A stretch of 41,222 nucleotides of DNA from DATJHM01 sp035493895 (GTDB lineage: Bacteria; Chloroflexota; Ktedonobacteria; Ktedonobacterales; Ktedonobacteraceae). The notes under the pieces were generated by a model. The model was not told the origin of the DNA. It saw only the letters and a list, made by a program, of their open reading frames with translations, and searched no databases. The DNA lies in assembly GCA_035493895.1 (NCBI GenBank), contig DATJHM010000245.1:1-41222 (forward strand). Reading direction: 5' to 3'. How positions within the stretch are numbered: position 1 is the first letter of the stretch; each line of letters opens with the position of its first letter. Below, piece by piece: positions 30,862 to 38,650 of this stretch. The position numbers and the translations under genes are program-made.

Positions 30862-31849
30862 CGCAATTACTCCAGAACATTTTGAGTAGTCCAGTGAGCA
30901 CAAGCGTGGCACCCCCGATCCACCACACCATGCGTTCGGCTCGCTGGATATCGTGAGCGGTAATCGTTTTTTGCTTGTTACCCAGAGTATAGTATCCGAC
31001 CTTTTCCAGTTGCACTCCCAATGCGCCAGCCGCAGCGGCCATGGGATGACCCGCGTTCGGGCTTGCCGTTTTCCGAGCATCACGCCGCCAGATGCGCCAC
31101 GCATGCTCCCTTTGTCCTCCAAAGAGTGGCGCACTGGCAATAATCAGCAGAGCAGTCAGTCGCGAGGGGAGCAGATTCAAGAGATCGTCCAGACGAGCAG
31201 CAGCTTTACCGAGATACTCGTACTGACCATGATAGCCGAGCATTGAGTCAAATGTATTGAACAGACGGTAGGTCGCAGCACCCGGTAGACCAAACAGAAG
31301 GTAATAGAAGAGCGGAGCTACGAACGAATCGCTCAAATTTTCCGCTAACGACTCGATGGCCGCCGCACTCACTAACTCTGCCGTGAGCTGAGAACGGTCC
31401 CGGCTCACCAGCGCTGCAAGCTCTTGACGCGCAACTTCGAGCTTTTCCTGTTCCAGTGCCACTCGTACTCGCTTGCCCGCTTCTGCCAGCATGCGCAAAG
31501 CAAAAAAAGGTTTGAGTGCGATCCCTTCAAGCAGAATATACGTGATCACCCCACTCACTCGATTGCTACGTCGTATAGCCATGATATACGAGCGTTTTGT
31601 CAGGAGATGGATGATTGATGCTGGTAGCAGGGCGATGGGGGCGGCGAGCGTGAGCATCAGGATGCCGTAGAAGAATTGGGATGCTGGCTTCTGTGGTGCG
31701 GCCTGTTCAAGAGCCTTGATCAGTTTGCCGTACCAGACGACGGGATGCCAGGCGGATGGCGGCTCACCCAGGAGATCCAGCGCGAATGCCACGAAGATGG
31801 CGAGCCCTGATGCCAGTGCGAACGTGCGGATTTGCTTCTTGTGATTCAT
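30854..31849 (-). CDS. cbiB: Adenosylcobinamide-phosphate synthase CbiB
   Basis: 331 residues, integral membrane protein. It attaches aminopropanol phosphate to adenosylcobyric acid. Family signatures include ALDLLGEPPSAWHPVVWYGKLI near the N-terminus, the central SFVAPLFYYLLFGLPGAATYR, NTFDSMLGYHG, and NAGHPMAAAAGALGVQLEK. The start is ATG 31849, which overlaps the cbiA stop as ATGA; an upstream in-frame GTG/ATG set would sit inside cbiA and lacks a site. Direct adjacency to cobD, its substrate supplier, is the usual order. Confidence 0.95.
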   Translation of the reverse strand: MNHKKQIRTFALASGLAIFVAFALDLLGEPPSAWHPVVWYGKLIKALEQAAPQKPASQFFYGILMLTLAAPIALLPASIIHLLTKRSYIMAIRRSNRVSGVITYILLEGIALKPFFALRMLAEAGKRVRVALEQEKLEVARQELAALVSRDRSQLTAELVSAAAIESLAENLSDSFVAPLFYYLLFGLPGAATYRLFNTFDSMLGYHGQYEYLGKAAARLDDLLNLLPSRLTALLIIASAPLFGGQREHAWRIWRRDARKTASPNAGHPMAAAAGALGVQLEKVGYYTLGNKQKTITAHDIQRAERMVWWIGGATLVLTGLLKMFWSNCDE

Positions 31850-33273
31850 GAGCGTCTCACCTGTACGTTTCTCTTTGCGCGGAGCGATAGGCAACTGTGT
31901 ATTAGTCCGATCAGGGCATGTCGATTGGCTGCAAGTGGGATGTGGACATACGAAGCCAGGATGGTCTCATCAGCGTATCCTTCGCGCTTTTTTTCGCGTG
32001 CCTCGATTATATATGCGGCCTGTTCGTCTGCGCCAGGGGGATCGATCAATTGTGACCAATGGAATTCATGGCCGCGCAGGCGCATGCCAGCAGGACCGAT
32101 GATCGTCTGGCGCGCAGTGGTGATCTCGCGATAGCCGAGCTGAGCACGCGCTGTGCCCATGCGAAAGGTGTACGGAAGGATACCCAGCATCTCGTGAGAT
32201 TGTCCGCTGGCATCGATGCAGGATTTGCCCAGGTACATATAGCCTCCACACTCAGCGTACACCGGTATCCCCTGCTGCACGGCTGAGCGCACGCTTGCCA
32301 GCATCATCTGATTTTTCGCGAGCTGTTCTGCGAAGAGTTCGGGGAAGCCGCCGCCGAAGTACAGGAGATCAAGATCATCAGGCAGACTATGGTCGTTGAG
32401 AGGACTGAAAGGCACGACTTCGATGCCCAGATGCGCAAATGCTTCCAGCGTTTCTGGATAATAGAACGAGAACACGGCATCGAGGGCAACACCAATCCGC
32501 ACGGCCGGAATGGTTTCCAGGGATGGAGCAGGTGGATGATCGGGTTCCATCGTCTCCGTTGGGGGTGTTGGGAGAGGACCAGCTGAGCGAGCCAGCTCTA
32601 TTATTTCGTTGATATCTACCGTCCGGGCAATGGTATTTCCCAGGGCCTCGATCTCAATCGTTGTTTCAGGCGCAGGCACCAATCCGAGATGGCGTTCTGG
32701 TAATGTGAGCAGAGGATCGCGTCGGATCGCACCTATGACAGACACGCCAGTCCTGTGGGCAATAGCGTTGCGTACGGTTGCTTCGTGGTCCGCGCTGGCG
32801 ACTTTGTTCAGGATGACGCCCGCGATGTGTACGCGCGGATCGAGATGTTCGAAGCCTGACACCACAGCCGCAGCGCTCTGTCCCATATGCGAGACGTCGA
32901 TGACAATGAGCACGGGCGCATTGAGGAGCCGCGCAATTTCCGCAGAACTGGCGCTATCAATCGTCCCTTTGCGACCATCAAAGAGACCCATGACCCCCTC
33001 GATGAGCGCGATATCGGCATCCCGCATACCAGCCTCGAAACGCTCACGCACCATTGCCAGCGTGCTGAGCCACGTATCCAGATTGTACGATGGACGCCCG
33101 GTAGCCGCTCGATGGTAGGTCGGATCGATATAGTCTGGCCCCACTTTATATCCCTGCACGCGCAAACCTCGCGCCGCACAGGCTGCCATCAGCCCGGTGG
33201 CGATCGTGGTTTTGCCGACCCCGCTCGCGACGCCCGCGATGATCAGGCGCGCTGGACCTGTTGCAACGTTCAT
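31846..33273 (-). CDS. cbiA: Cobyrinate a,c-diamide synthase (CbiA/CobB)
   Basis: 475 residues. ATP- and glutamine-dependent amidation of the a and c side chains of cobyrinate (or hydrogenobyrinate). The N-terminal domain has LIIAGVASGVGKTTIATGLMAA and QGYKVGPDYIDPTYH, and the C-terminal amidotransferase domain has YAECGGYMYLG with Cys342. ATG 33273 overlaps the cbiE stop as ATGA. Whether it uses the cobalt-containing or cobalt-free substrate depends on which chelatase route operates and cannot be read from the sequence. Confidence 0.96.
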   Translation of the reverse strand: MNVATGPARLIIAGVASGVGKTTIATGLMAACAARGLRVQGYKVGPDYIDPTYHRAATGRPSYNLDTWLSTLAMVRERFEAGMRDADIALIEGVMGLFDGRKGTIDSASSAEIARLLNAPVLIVIDVSHMGQSAAAVVSGFEHLDPRVHIAGVILNKVASADHEATVRNAIAHRTGVSVIGAIRRDPLLTLPERHLGLVPAPETTIEIEALGNTIARTVDINEIIELARSAGPLPTPPTETMEPDHPPAPSLETIPAVRIGVALDAVFSFYYPETLEAFAHLGIEVVPFSPLNDHSLPDDLDLLYFGGGFPELFAEQLAKNQMMLASVRSAVQQGIPVYAECGGYMYLGKSCIDASGQSHEMLGILPYTFRMGTARAQLGYREITTARQTIIGPAGMRLRGHEFHWSQLIDPPGADEQAAYIIEAREKKREGYADETILASYVHIPLAANRHALIGLIHSCLSLRAKRNVQVRRS

Positions 33274-33968
33274 GGGTTGCTCGCTTTCTGATCGGCACTG
33301 GAGCGAGGCAGGACCACAATCGAGAGATCGCTAAACTCGCCCGGCCATGCTGCGAGCTGTGCCAGGGTTGTATGCACACTGCTTTCGTCCGGCAATGTCA
33401 GGCGCTGATGTACAGTGATCGGTCGATTTTTCTCGATGCCGCCATCGAGCAACATTTGCGCGATCTGGGGAGGCATGAACGACCAGGGGAGAGGGAGCAT
33501 GATCAGATTGCGCTTGCCAGATGCAGCGGCGGCAATGATTTCTTGTTGCGCTGCCTCAATGCCATCGCGCGCATGCAGGGTGAAAAAGAGCGTTTCCTCC
33601 ATTGCCAGCGCGCTTCTGGCACTGGCGACCTGTACCGAACTGATCCCCGGAATGCGTTCAGTTGGGCCGCAATGTCGTTCGACACGGGCGATAAGTTCCT
33701 GCGCGGAAAAATTCAAATCGCCATAGCAACAGACCACGCAGCGTTTCCCATCGGCATGCATGCGCGCTACCTGTGCAAGCTGTTCCTCCTGATTGCGGTA
33801 GGTTAATACGATGCGCTGTCCTTTGATACATTGATCGACGACATTGAGCACCGTCGCAAAGCCCGCTACAACATCGGCTGCTTCAATCTCGCGTGCAACC
33901 CGAAGCGTGACGAAGTCCGGGTCACCTGGACCTACGCCGACGAGCTTTATTTTGTTGGTATTGAGCAT
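33270..33968 (-). CDS. cbiE: Precorrin-6Y/cobalt-precorrin-7 C5-methyltransferase (CbiE)
   Basis: 232 residues, tetrapyrrole methylase family. It uses SAM to methylate C5 of the corrin ring. The opening KLVGVGPGDPDFVTLRVAREI, the CCYGDLNFSA loop and RIPGISSVQVASA match the CbiE/CobL N-terminal domain. There is no fused CbiT decarboxylase domain, unlike CobL. The start is ATG 33968 with AGGAAA just upstream. It is separated from chlID by 288 bp of palindromic repeats, the only wide gap in the operon. The other ring methyltransferases and CbiT are not in the window. Confidence 0.88.
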   Translation of the reverse strand: MLNTNKIKLVGVGPGDPDFVTLRVAREIEAADVVAGFATVLNVVDQCIKGQRIVLTYRNQEEQLAQVARMHADGKRCVVCCYGDLNFSAQELIARVERHCGPTERIPGISSVQVASARSALAMEETLFFTLHARDGIEAAQQEIIAAAASGKRNLIMLPLPWSFMPPQIAQMLLDGGIEKNRPITVHQRLTLPDESSVHTTLAQLAAWPGEFSDLSIVVLPRSSADQKASNP

Positions 33969-34256
33969 CTTTTCCTGTTTGCTATTTTCGCTATTCACAA
34001 TCACCTTCGTTTCTTCTGCCGATATAGATGGCCGGAGGGGGCCGTGGATCGGCATAAAGCGCGATCCCTACCTCAGCGGTTTCTTCAAGATGGCCGGAGG
34101 GGGCCGCGGATCGGCATAAAGCGCGATCCCTACCTCAGCCTTTCTTCGAGGAGAGGGAATTACATGCCCCCGTGCCACACGAGATCCGGTTCCGTTCAAC
34201 AGAACAGGACCGGGCTTTATGCCGGTCCGCGGCCCCCTCCGGCCTTCTCGAATGAT
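33969..34256. repeat. Palindromic repeats in the chlID-cbiE gap (two direct copies plus one inverted)
   Basis: Two tandem 62-bp copies (34026-34087, 34088-34149), each with GGCCGGAGGGGGCCG and GGATCGGCATAAAGCGCGAT, and an inverted third copy at 34212-34252. Between them a hairpin pairs CCGGT (34186-34190) with ACCGG (34209-34213). The array lies inside the transcribed cobalamin operon and would form strong RNA structures. A related ATAAAGCGC block lies near 37950. Confidence 0.8.
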
Positions 34257-36347
34257 CTACGTACGTTTTAGAGCGCGACGGATGGCATTGGTGACCGGGG
34301 CCGCTTCCAGGGTTGCCAGTTCCACGTATGTTGCATCCAGCGCCTCAGCCAGCGTACGCGCCAGCCCCATGCGCACAGGCCCTTCTTCGGTATCGATGAC
34401 CAGCGCAGGTATCCCGGCAAGACGCAGTTCATGGGCCGCAACGAGCGCATCTTCGAGCGGGTTGCGTGCTGAACTGCGCGTACTATCGGGATCGGCAACG
34501 TTTGCCCGTCCATCTGTGACGAGGACCAGGATCGGTTGCTGGTTATTGCGCGTGCGGGCAAATTGTAAGGTGTGCAAGGCTAAACGTAGACCCGAGGCCA
34601 GTGGTGTGCGTCCCCCCGTCGGAAGCTGGGCCAGGGATTGTATGGCCCGGCTGGTACTGCTGGTCGGGGGCAACATGAGCGTGGCCCGGGCTCCGCGAAA
34701 TTGCAATAGTCCGACGTGATCGCGTTTCTGATATGCTTTTTGTAAAAGGGACAGAACCGCACCTTTGGCTGCTGCCATGCGTTTACGCGCCGCCATTGAG
34801 CCGCTCGCATCTACAGCAAAAAGGATCAACGCTCCCGGCTTCTGCTGATGGACAGGCTCGAACAGATCCCAGCGCTCAAGCCAGAGACGATGCCCCTGCA
34901 ATCCATGCTCGGCTTGTCGTCGCTTCTGGTGCAATGCTGCGACGCGCAAGGTAGGCGCAAGGGCAAGAGATGACGGTTGCCCGATAGGACGTTTTGCGCC
35001 AACGATGCGTCCTCGCGCCTGCGCTTGCGGCAAGCTCAGACCGCTCCGTGCCGCCTTCAGCGCAGGCACAATTCCCTTTTTCACAAGAGCGTGTAGCGTG
35101 GGATGAGGCTGTTTCGGTGTGAGCGTTGCTAATGCGGTTGGCGTCCCCGGGGGAATGACCTGATCAGGAGGGTCGAGCGTGGGATGGGCATCTCCATCTG
35201 TGAACTGCTCTTGTGGGCGAGCATCCTGGCTTTCATCGGCCACATTCGACGCTGAATGTGGAGAAGGCTCGTCAGGGGCTGGCATAGATGGAGTTGATTC
35301 CTGTTCTGCTGGCTCGGGAGGCTGATATGTGTTGAGCAGGTTTTCCAGCGTTTCTGGATCGAGGCCAGATTGTTCAAAGGGTTGCCTGCGCATGCGATGG
35401 GGAAGAGCCATCGTGGCAACACGATGTACATCTTGTTCTGTGACAAGCAGTCGATTCTCAAGAGCAGCCAGGGCCGTCGCTGCTTTGTAGATGGTGATAT
35501 CTGCGCGCAATCCCTCCACATCGAGTTCAGTGCAGATATGCGCAATCAGGCCCAATATACTGTCAGGCACAACGACCTGTGGTAAGAGGCGGCGTGCGTT
35601 CTCTATTTGAGCACGAAGCTCGGATTCAGCGCGTAACCACTGTTCATAAAAGGTGAGCGGATGAGACTCGAAGGCAATGCGCCTTTTCACGACCTCCATA
35701 CGCATACGCGGATCTTTCAGGCCGCGCACCTCTACGGACAGACCAAAACGATCAAGGAGTTGCGGACGCAGATCCCCCTCCTCTGGATTCATCGTGCCGA
35801 TCAAGAGAAATTGCGCCGGATGTACAAACGAGATGCCCTCGCGCTCCACCACGTTCATGCCGGTTGTTGCTGCATCTAATAGAGCATCCACCAGATGATC
35901 GGGGAGCAGATTGACCTCGTCGATATAGAGAATGCCACGATGAGCCGCTGCCAGGAGGCCCGGCTCAAACTGGCGAGTGCCATCCTTGATGGCGCGTTCC
36001 AGGTCCAGCGTGCCCAGGACACGATCTTCGGTTGCGCCCAATGGTAGCTCCACCAGCCGAATCGGGCGTTGCTGCGTGGGCAGCGTTTTGTCCTGTTCGA
36101 GAAGCTGACTGCATGCCTCACACAGGTGAAATCGATCATCTGGATCACAGCCAAAGGGACAATTTTTGACGACCGTGATATCCGGCAACAAAGCCTGGAG
36201 CGCCCGTACCGCCGTCGACTTTGCCGTCCCTTTTTCGCCCTGGACCAGCACTCCTGCGATGCGAGGCGAGACCGCATTCAGGAGCAATGCCAGTTTCATC
36301 TCATCCTGCCCCACAAGAGCGCTCAATGGATAGGGGGTGCGTTGCAT
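34257..36347 (-). CDS. Fused ChlI/ChlD-type chelatase subunit (AAA+ ATPase plus von Willebrand A domain)
   Basis: 696 residues. An AAA+ motor for metal insertion into tetrapyrroles; in cobalamin operons such ChlID proteins are thought to power a CobN-type cobaltochelatase. The N-terminal ATPase has Walker A GEKGTAKST (about residues 36-44), Walker B GILYIDEVNLL and a Cys cluster CPFGCDPDDRFHLCEAC. A Pro/Glu-rich linker (about residues 345-410) leads to the von Willebrand A domain with the MIDAS motif DASGSM, GRTPL and VTDGRAN. ATG 36347 has GGAGG 5 nt upstream. It starts 14 bp after cbiX. No large CobN/ChlH subunit is in the window. A true Mg-chelatase role is unlikely in this context. Confidence 0.9.
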   Translation of the reverse strand: MQRTPYPLSALVGQDEMKLALLLNAVSPRIAGVLVQGEKGTAKSTAVRALQALLPDITVVKNCPFGCDPDDRFHLCEACSQLLEQDKTLPTQQRPIRLVELPLGATEDRVLGTLDLERAIKDGTRQFEPGLLAAAHRGILYIDEVNLLPDHLVDALLDAATTGMNVVEREGISFVHPAQFLLIGTMNPEEGDLRPQLLDRFGLSVEVRGLKDPRMRMEVVKRRIAFESHPLTFYEQWLRAESELRAQIENARRLLPQVVVPDSILGLIAHICTELDVEGLRADITIYKAATALAALENRLLVTEQDVHRVATMALPHRMRRQPFEQSGLDPETLENLLNTYQPPEPAEQESTPSMPAPDEPSPHSASNVADESQDARPQEQFTDGDAHPTLDPPDQVIPPGTPTALATLTPKQPHPTLHALVKKGIVPALKAARSGLSLPQAQARGRIVGAKRPIGQPSSLALAPTLRVAALHQKRRQAEHGLQGHRLWLERWDLFEPVHQQKPGALILFAVDASGSMAARKRMAAAKGAVLSLLQKAYQKRDHVGLLQFRGARATLMLPPTSSTSRAIQSLAQLPTGGRTPLASGLRLALHTLQFARTRNNQQPILVLVTDGRANVADPDSTRSSARNPLEDALVAAHELRLAGIPALVIDTEEGPVRMGLARTLAEALDATYVELATLEAAPVTNAIRRALKRT

Positions 36348-36361
36348 TCTGCCTCCTTCTT

Positions 36362-37879
36362 TCACTCTGCTTCCGGGAACCAGCGCAGGATTTCAGCGGC
36401 CTGAGAGCTGCGACAGAATGCGACGACGGTGTCAAACCAGCCTGTCTCAAGGCTCAAGACGGTGATCCCGACCGACTTCAGGAGACGATCAGCGATGGTG
36501 CAAAATGCCCCCATCCAATGATTTTGATTGAGATAGCGCCAATCGCAGCGCTCTTGCTGTTCTCCCAGCGTCATGCGCAGGTACTGTGGGCCCAGTTGAG
36601 GATCATCCTCCTCGCATTCTACTTGCCAGTTGATGCCAAAGCGCTTGTCCAGCGTCTCCATACACCACCTGGCGAATGCGTGGGCATCCTGGCTGTTCCA
36701 CTCCCAGCGCAATGCAGCGGTAGAGACATGGCCCGGTGCTGTGGTGAGCAGGTAGGGAGGGGGAGCATCCAGTTGTGCCCGACTCTTGCTCTGCCAGATG
36801 GTCAGCGCATCGGTGATCTCCTCGAGGTTCGTAATGCCCGCGGCTGTGACGCACTCGCGCAGGGCGTTCCAGCGATCCTTGAGGTCGGAGGTATGGCTAT
36901 GCTCATGTGTGTGCGAATGTGCGTGCTCATCGTGATGATGTGCGTGTGATGCTTCTCCATGCTCGTTCATCTTGGTACCTCGCAGTCCGTGGGAATGGTC
37001 CGAGACCTGGGGCGCTTTTACCAGGAACTCGCGTCCAAACAGCGGAATTCGATACTGACACATATCGCAGGTCATCGTTGCCCGGCCATTGCGTATCTGT
37101 TCGATCATCTGTTGCGCCAGACTATCCAGCCGCGTATCCTGTCCGAAGTGGGAGGCGACACGAAATTCGCAGCCTGGATGGTTCGCCGCTACTTCTGCCA
37201 CAAGCGTCGAGATGCGCTCGACCAGAACGCCCGTGTACAGATAATAAGGGACGACCAGGATATGCCGTGGCTGATAGTGCAGGCAGCGCTGCAAGCCTTC
37301 GGTGAGCGATGGGTGTGTTACGCCAGAAAACGCCACCTCTACCGTGCTATAGTTGCGGCCTTCCCAGAGGAAGCGTGCGGCACGATAGACGTCCGCGTTT
37401 GCATCCGGATCGCTGCTCCCCCGCTGTACCAGCAGTACGGCCGTTTCCGGTGAGCCCATGCCATGATCTGGATCAATCGAGGCCAGTCGATCACTCAGAA
37501 TGGCAAGAATTTCGGGCTGAATATTCAGCGGGTTCCCATAGTGTATCGTGACGTGGGGGTGACGCTGCCGGGCTGATTGGAGCGCAGTGGGCACATCATT
37601 TTTGACGTGGCCCGCACCCAGTAAAAACCAGGGGACGGCGATAATGCTGTTCGCGCCAGCCTGTACCGCCTCGTCGATAGCTGACGCGATCGGTGGGTCA
37701 GCGAGTTCGAGAAAGCCTGGATAAATGGGACGAGCCAGACGAGCGGAAAGCCGTTCGGCAAATGTGATGAACTCGCGTGCTCCCTCAGCATCGCGGGAGC
37801 CGTGCCCCATCAGCACGATGGCCTCGGTCGATGCGATGGGGAGAGCGTTCAATGGGTTGAATGCTCCAGATTGTATCAT
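36362..37879 (-). CDS. cbiX: Sirohydrochlorin cobaltochelatase CbiX with extra C-terminal domain
   Basis: 505 residues. The N-terminal 265 residues are a two-lobed CbiX: IVLMGHGSRD and LLGAGHVKNDVP supply the chelatase histidines, and lobe two begins AVLLVQRGSSDPDAN. Next come CDMC (Cys271, Cys274), like the MxCxxC cluster motif of Bacillus CbiX, and a His-rich stretch at about residues 310-330. About 170 further residues (with TTAPGHVSTAALRWEW and CDWRYLNQNHWMGAFC) form a domain I do not recognise. The start is taken as ATG 37879; an upstream in-frame start at 37939 would add 20 unlike residues. It is the first gene of the cobalamin operon. No B12-riboswitch consensus was seen upstream. Confidence 0.9.
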   Translation of the reverse strand: MIQSGAFNPLNALPIASTEAIVLMGHGSRDAEGAREFITFAERLSARLARPIYPGFLELADPPIASAIDEAVQAGANSIIAVPWFLLGAGHVKNDVPTALQSARQRHPHVTIHYGNPLNIQPEILAILSDRLASIDPDHGMGSPETAVLLVQRGSSDPDANADVYRAARFLWEGRNYSTVEVAFSGVTHPSLTEGLQRCLHYQPRHILVVPYYLYTGVLVERISTLVAEVAANHPGCEFRVASHFGQDTRLDSLAQQMIEQIRNGRATMTCDMCQYRIPLFGREFLVKAPQVSDHSHGLRGTKMNEHGEASHAHHHDEHAHSHTHEHSHTSDLKDRWNALRECVTAAGITNLEEITDALTIWQSKSRAQLDAPPPYLLTTAPGHVSTAALRWEWNSQDAHAFARWCMETLDKRFGINWQVECEEDDPQLGPQYLRMTLGEQQERCDWRYLNQNHWMGAFCTIADRLLKSVGITVLSLETGWFDTVVAFCRSSQAAEILRWFPEAE

Positions 37880-38076
37880 AGACGAAAGAACCTTTCCGGC
37901 TGGGAAAAAATTTAAAACGAACGGGATCGGTGCCGTCACCGGGCAGGGATAAAGCGCAGCCCCTACCTGTTATGTTATGCGAACGGGATCGATACCGGTT
38001 CGTGTTTTCCATCGGTATGTTTGCTATTTATCATGATGTTCGCCTGATGCCAATGCTAATAATATTGCTACACGGG

Positions 38077-38239
38077 CTACATAAACAGGGATATGATGGG
38101 AATTTTGACCCTACATCGTGGTGTATGAGCGTTATACAATCCCTACACCATATTTATTTGTGACGCGCTACAAAGATTTGTGAAAAATGCTACATATCCT
38201 ACACAAATGTGGATGTGATGGGGATCTTGACCCTACATC
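38077..38239. repeat. CTACA-flanked repeats, island 2 copies
   Basis: One copy at 38077-38117 (GATGGGAATTTTGACCCTAC) and a closer match to island 1 at 38198-38239 (GATGGGGATCTTGACCCTAC). Between them GTGACGCGCTAC (38160-38171) and AAAAATGCTACATA resemble the 54-bp tandem unit of island 1. Confidence 0.65.
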
Positions 38240-38325
38240 AATCTGATGCCAATGGGCTACACCCCTACACCTCCTGCACAGATTGTGCGTTCCCCATCGA
38301 TCCCGGTCGCAGACAAGCGGCGACT

Positions 38326-38448
38326 TTGCAAGGGTAGGTTTTTTGAAATTGAGCTGGATTTGTGGGCGAAAACAGGGGGCAAATCCCCACATTTTTTAGT
38401 CCCTCAAGCTCGCCAGAAAAATCGTCTGAAAAAAACCTACCCTTGCAA
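38326..38448. mobile_element. 123-bp MITE-like element with perfect 19-bp TIRs and 13-bp flanking duplication
   Basis: TTGCAAGGGTAGGTTTTTT (38326-38344) is exactly mirrored at 38430-38448. Both sides are flanked by the identical 13-mer ACAAGCGGCGACT (38313-38325 and 38449-38461). Removing the element plus one 13-mer restores a plain copy of the dispersed GTAGAG-family repeat, as seen near 27039. No coding capacity. The transposase family is not known. Confidence 0.75.
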
Positions 38449-38474
38449 ACAAGCGGCGACTCTACGGGATTTGA

Positions 38475-38508
38475 GGCGAGATTCCGCTTATCTACGTGAC
38501 ATTGGAGA
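38475..38508. repeat. GGCGAGATTCC dispersed repeat, island 2 copy
   Basis: GGCGAGATTCCGCTTATCTA followed by CGTGACATTGGAGA. It matches 28150-28183 at about 30 of 34 positions and the inverted copy at 27789-27816. Confidence 0.6.
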
Positions 38509-38650
38509 TACACCCCGCCTCTACAACGACGATGGATCGGTTTCTTCCTTTAACTTGACGGCTATAGGGTCCCATCTTTTTTCTATCTTGCCCTCAAACC
38601 ATTACCGCATTTCCTCTCCACCTTGAGAATAGCAGAGAGAAGACATTTAC

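Larger units (their letters stand above)
37880..38650. other. Gene-free repeat island 2
   Basis: 771 bp upstream of cbiX. Contents: a near-palindrome around GGGATCGATACCGG (37984-37997), a GATAAAGCGC block near 37950 like the 34 kb array, the CTACA repeats, the MITE-like element at 38326-38448 and a copy of the GGCGAGATTCC block. The cobalamin operon promoter should lie here on the minus strand, but no convincing hexamer pair was found. Confidence 0.6.

Noticed and set aside
37880..38300. Cobalamin riboswitch upstream of cbiX
   Set aside because: I looked on the minus strand for the B12-box core and the GCCACTG-type motif and saw neither.
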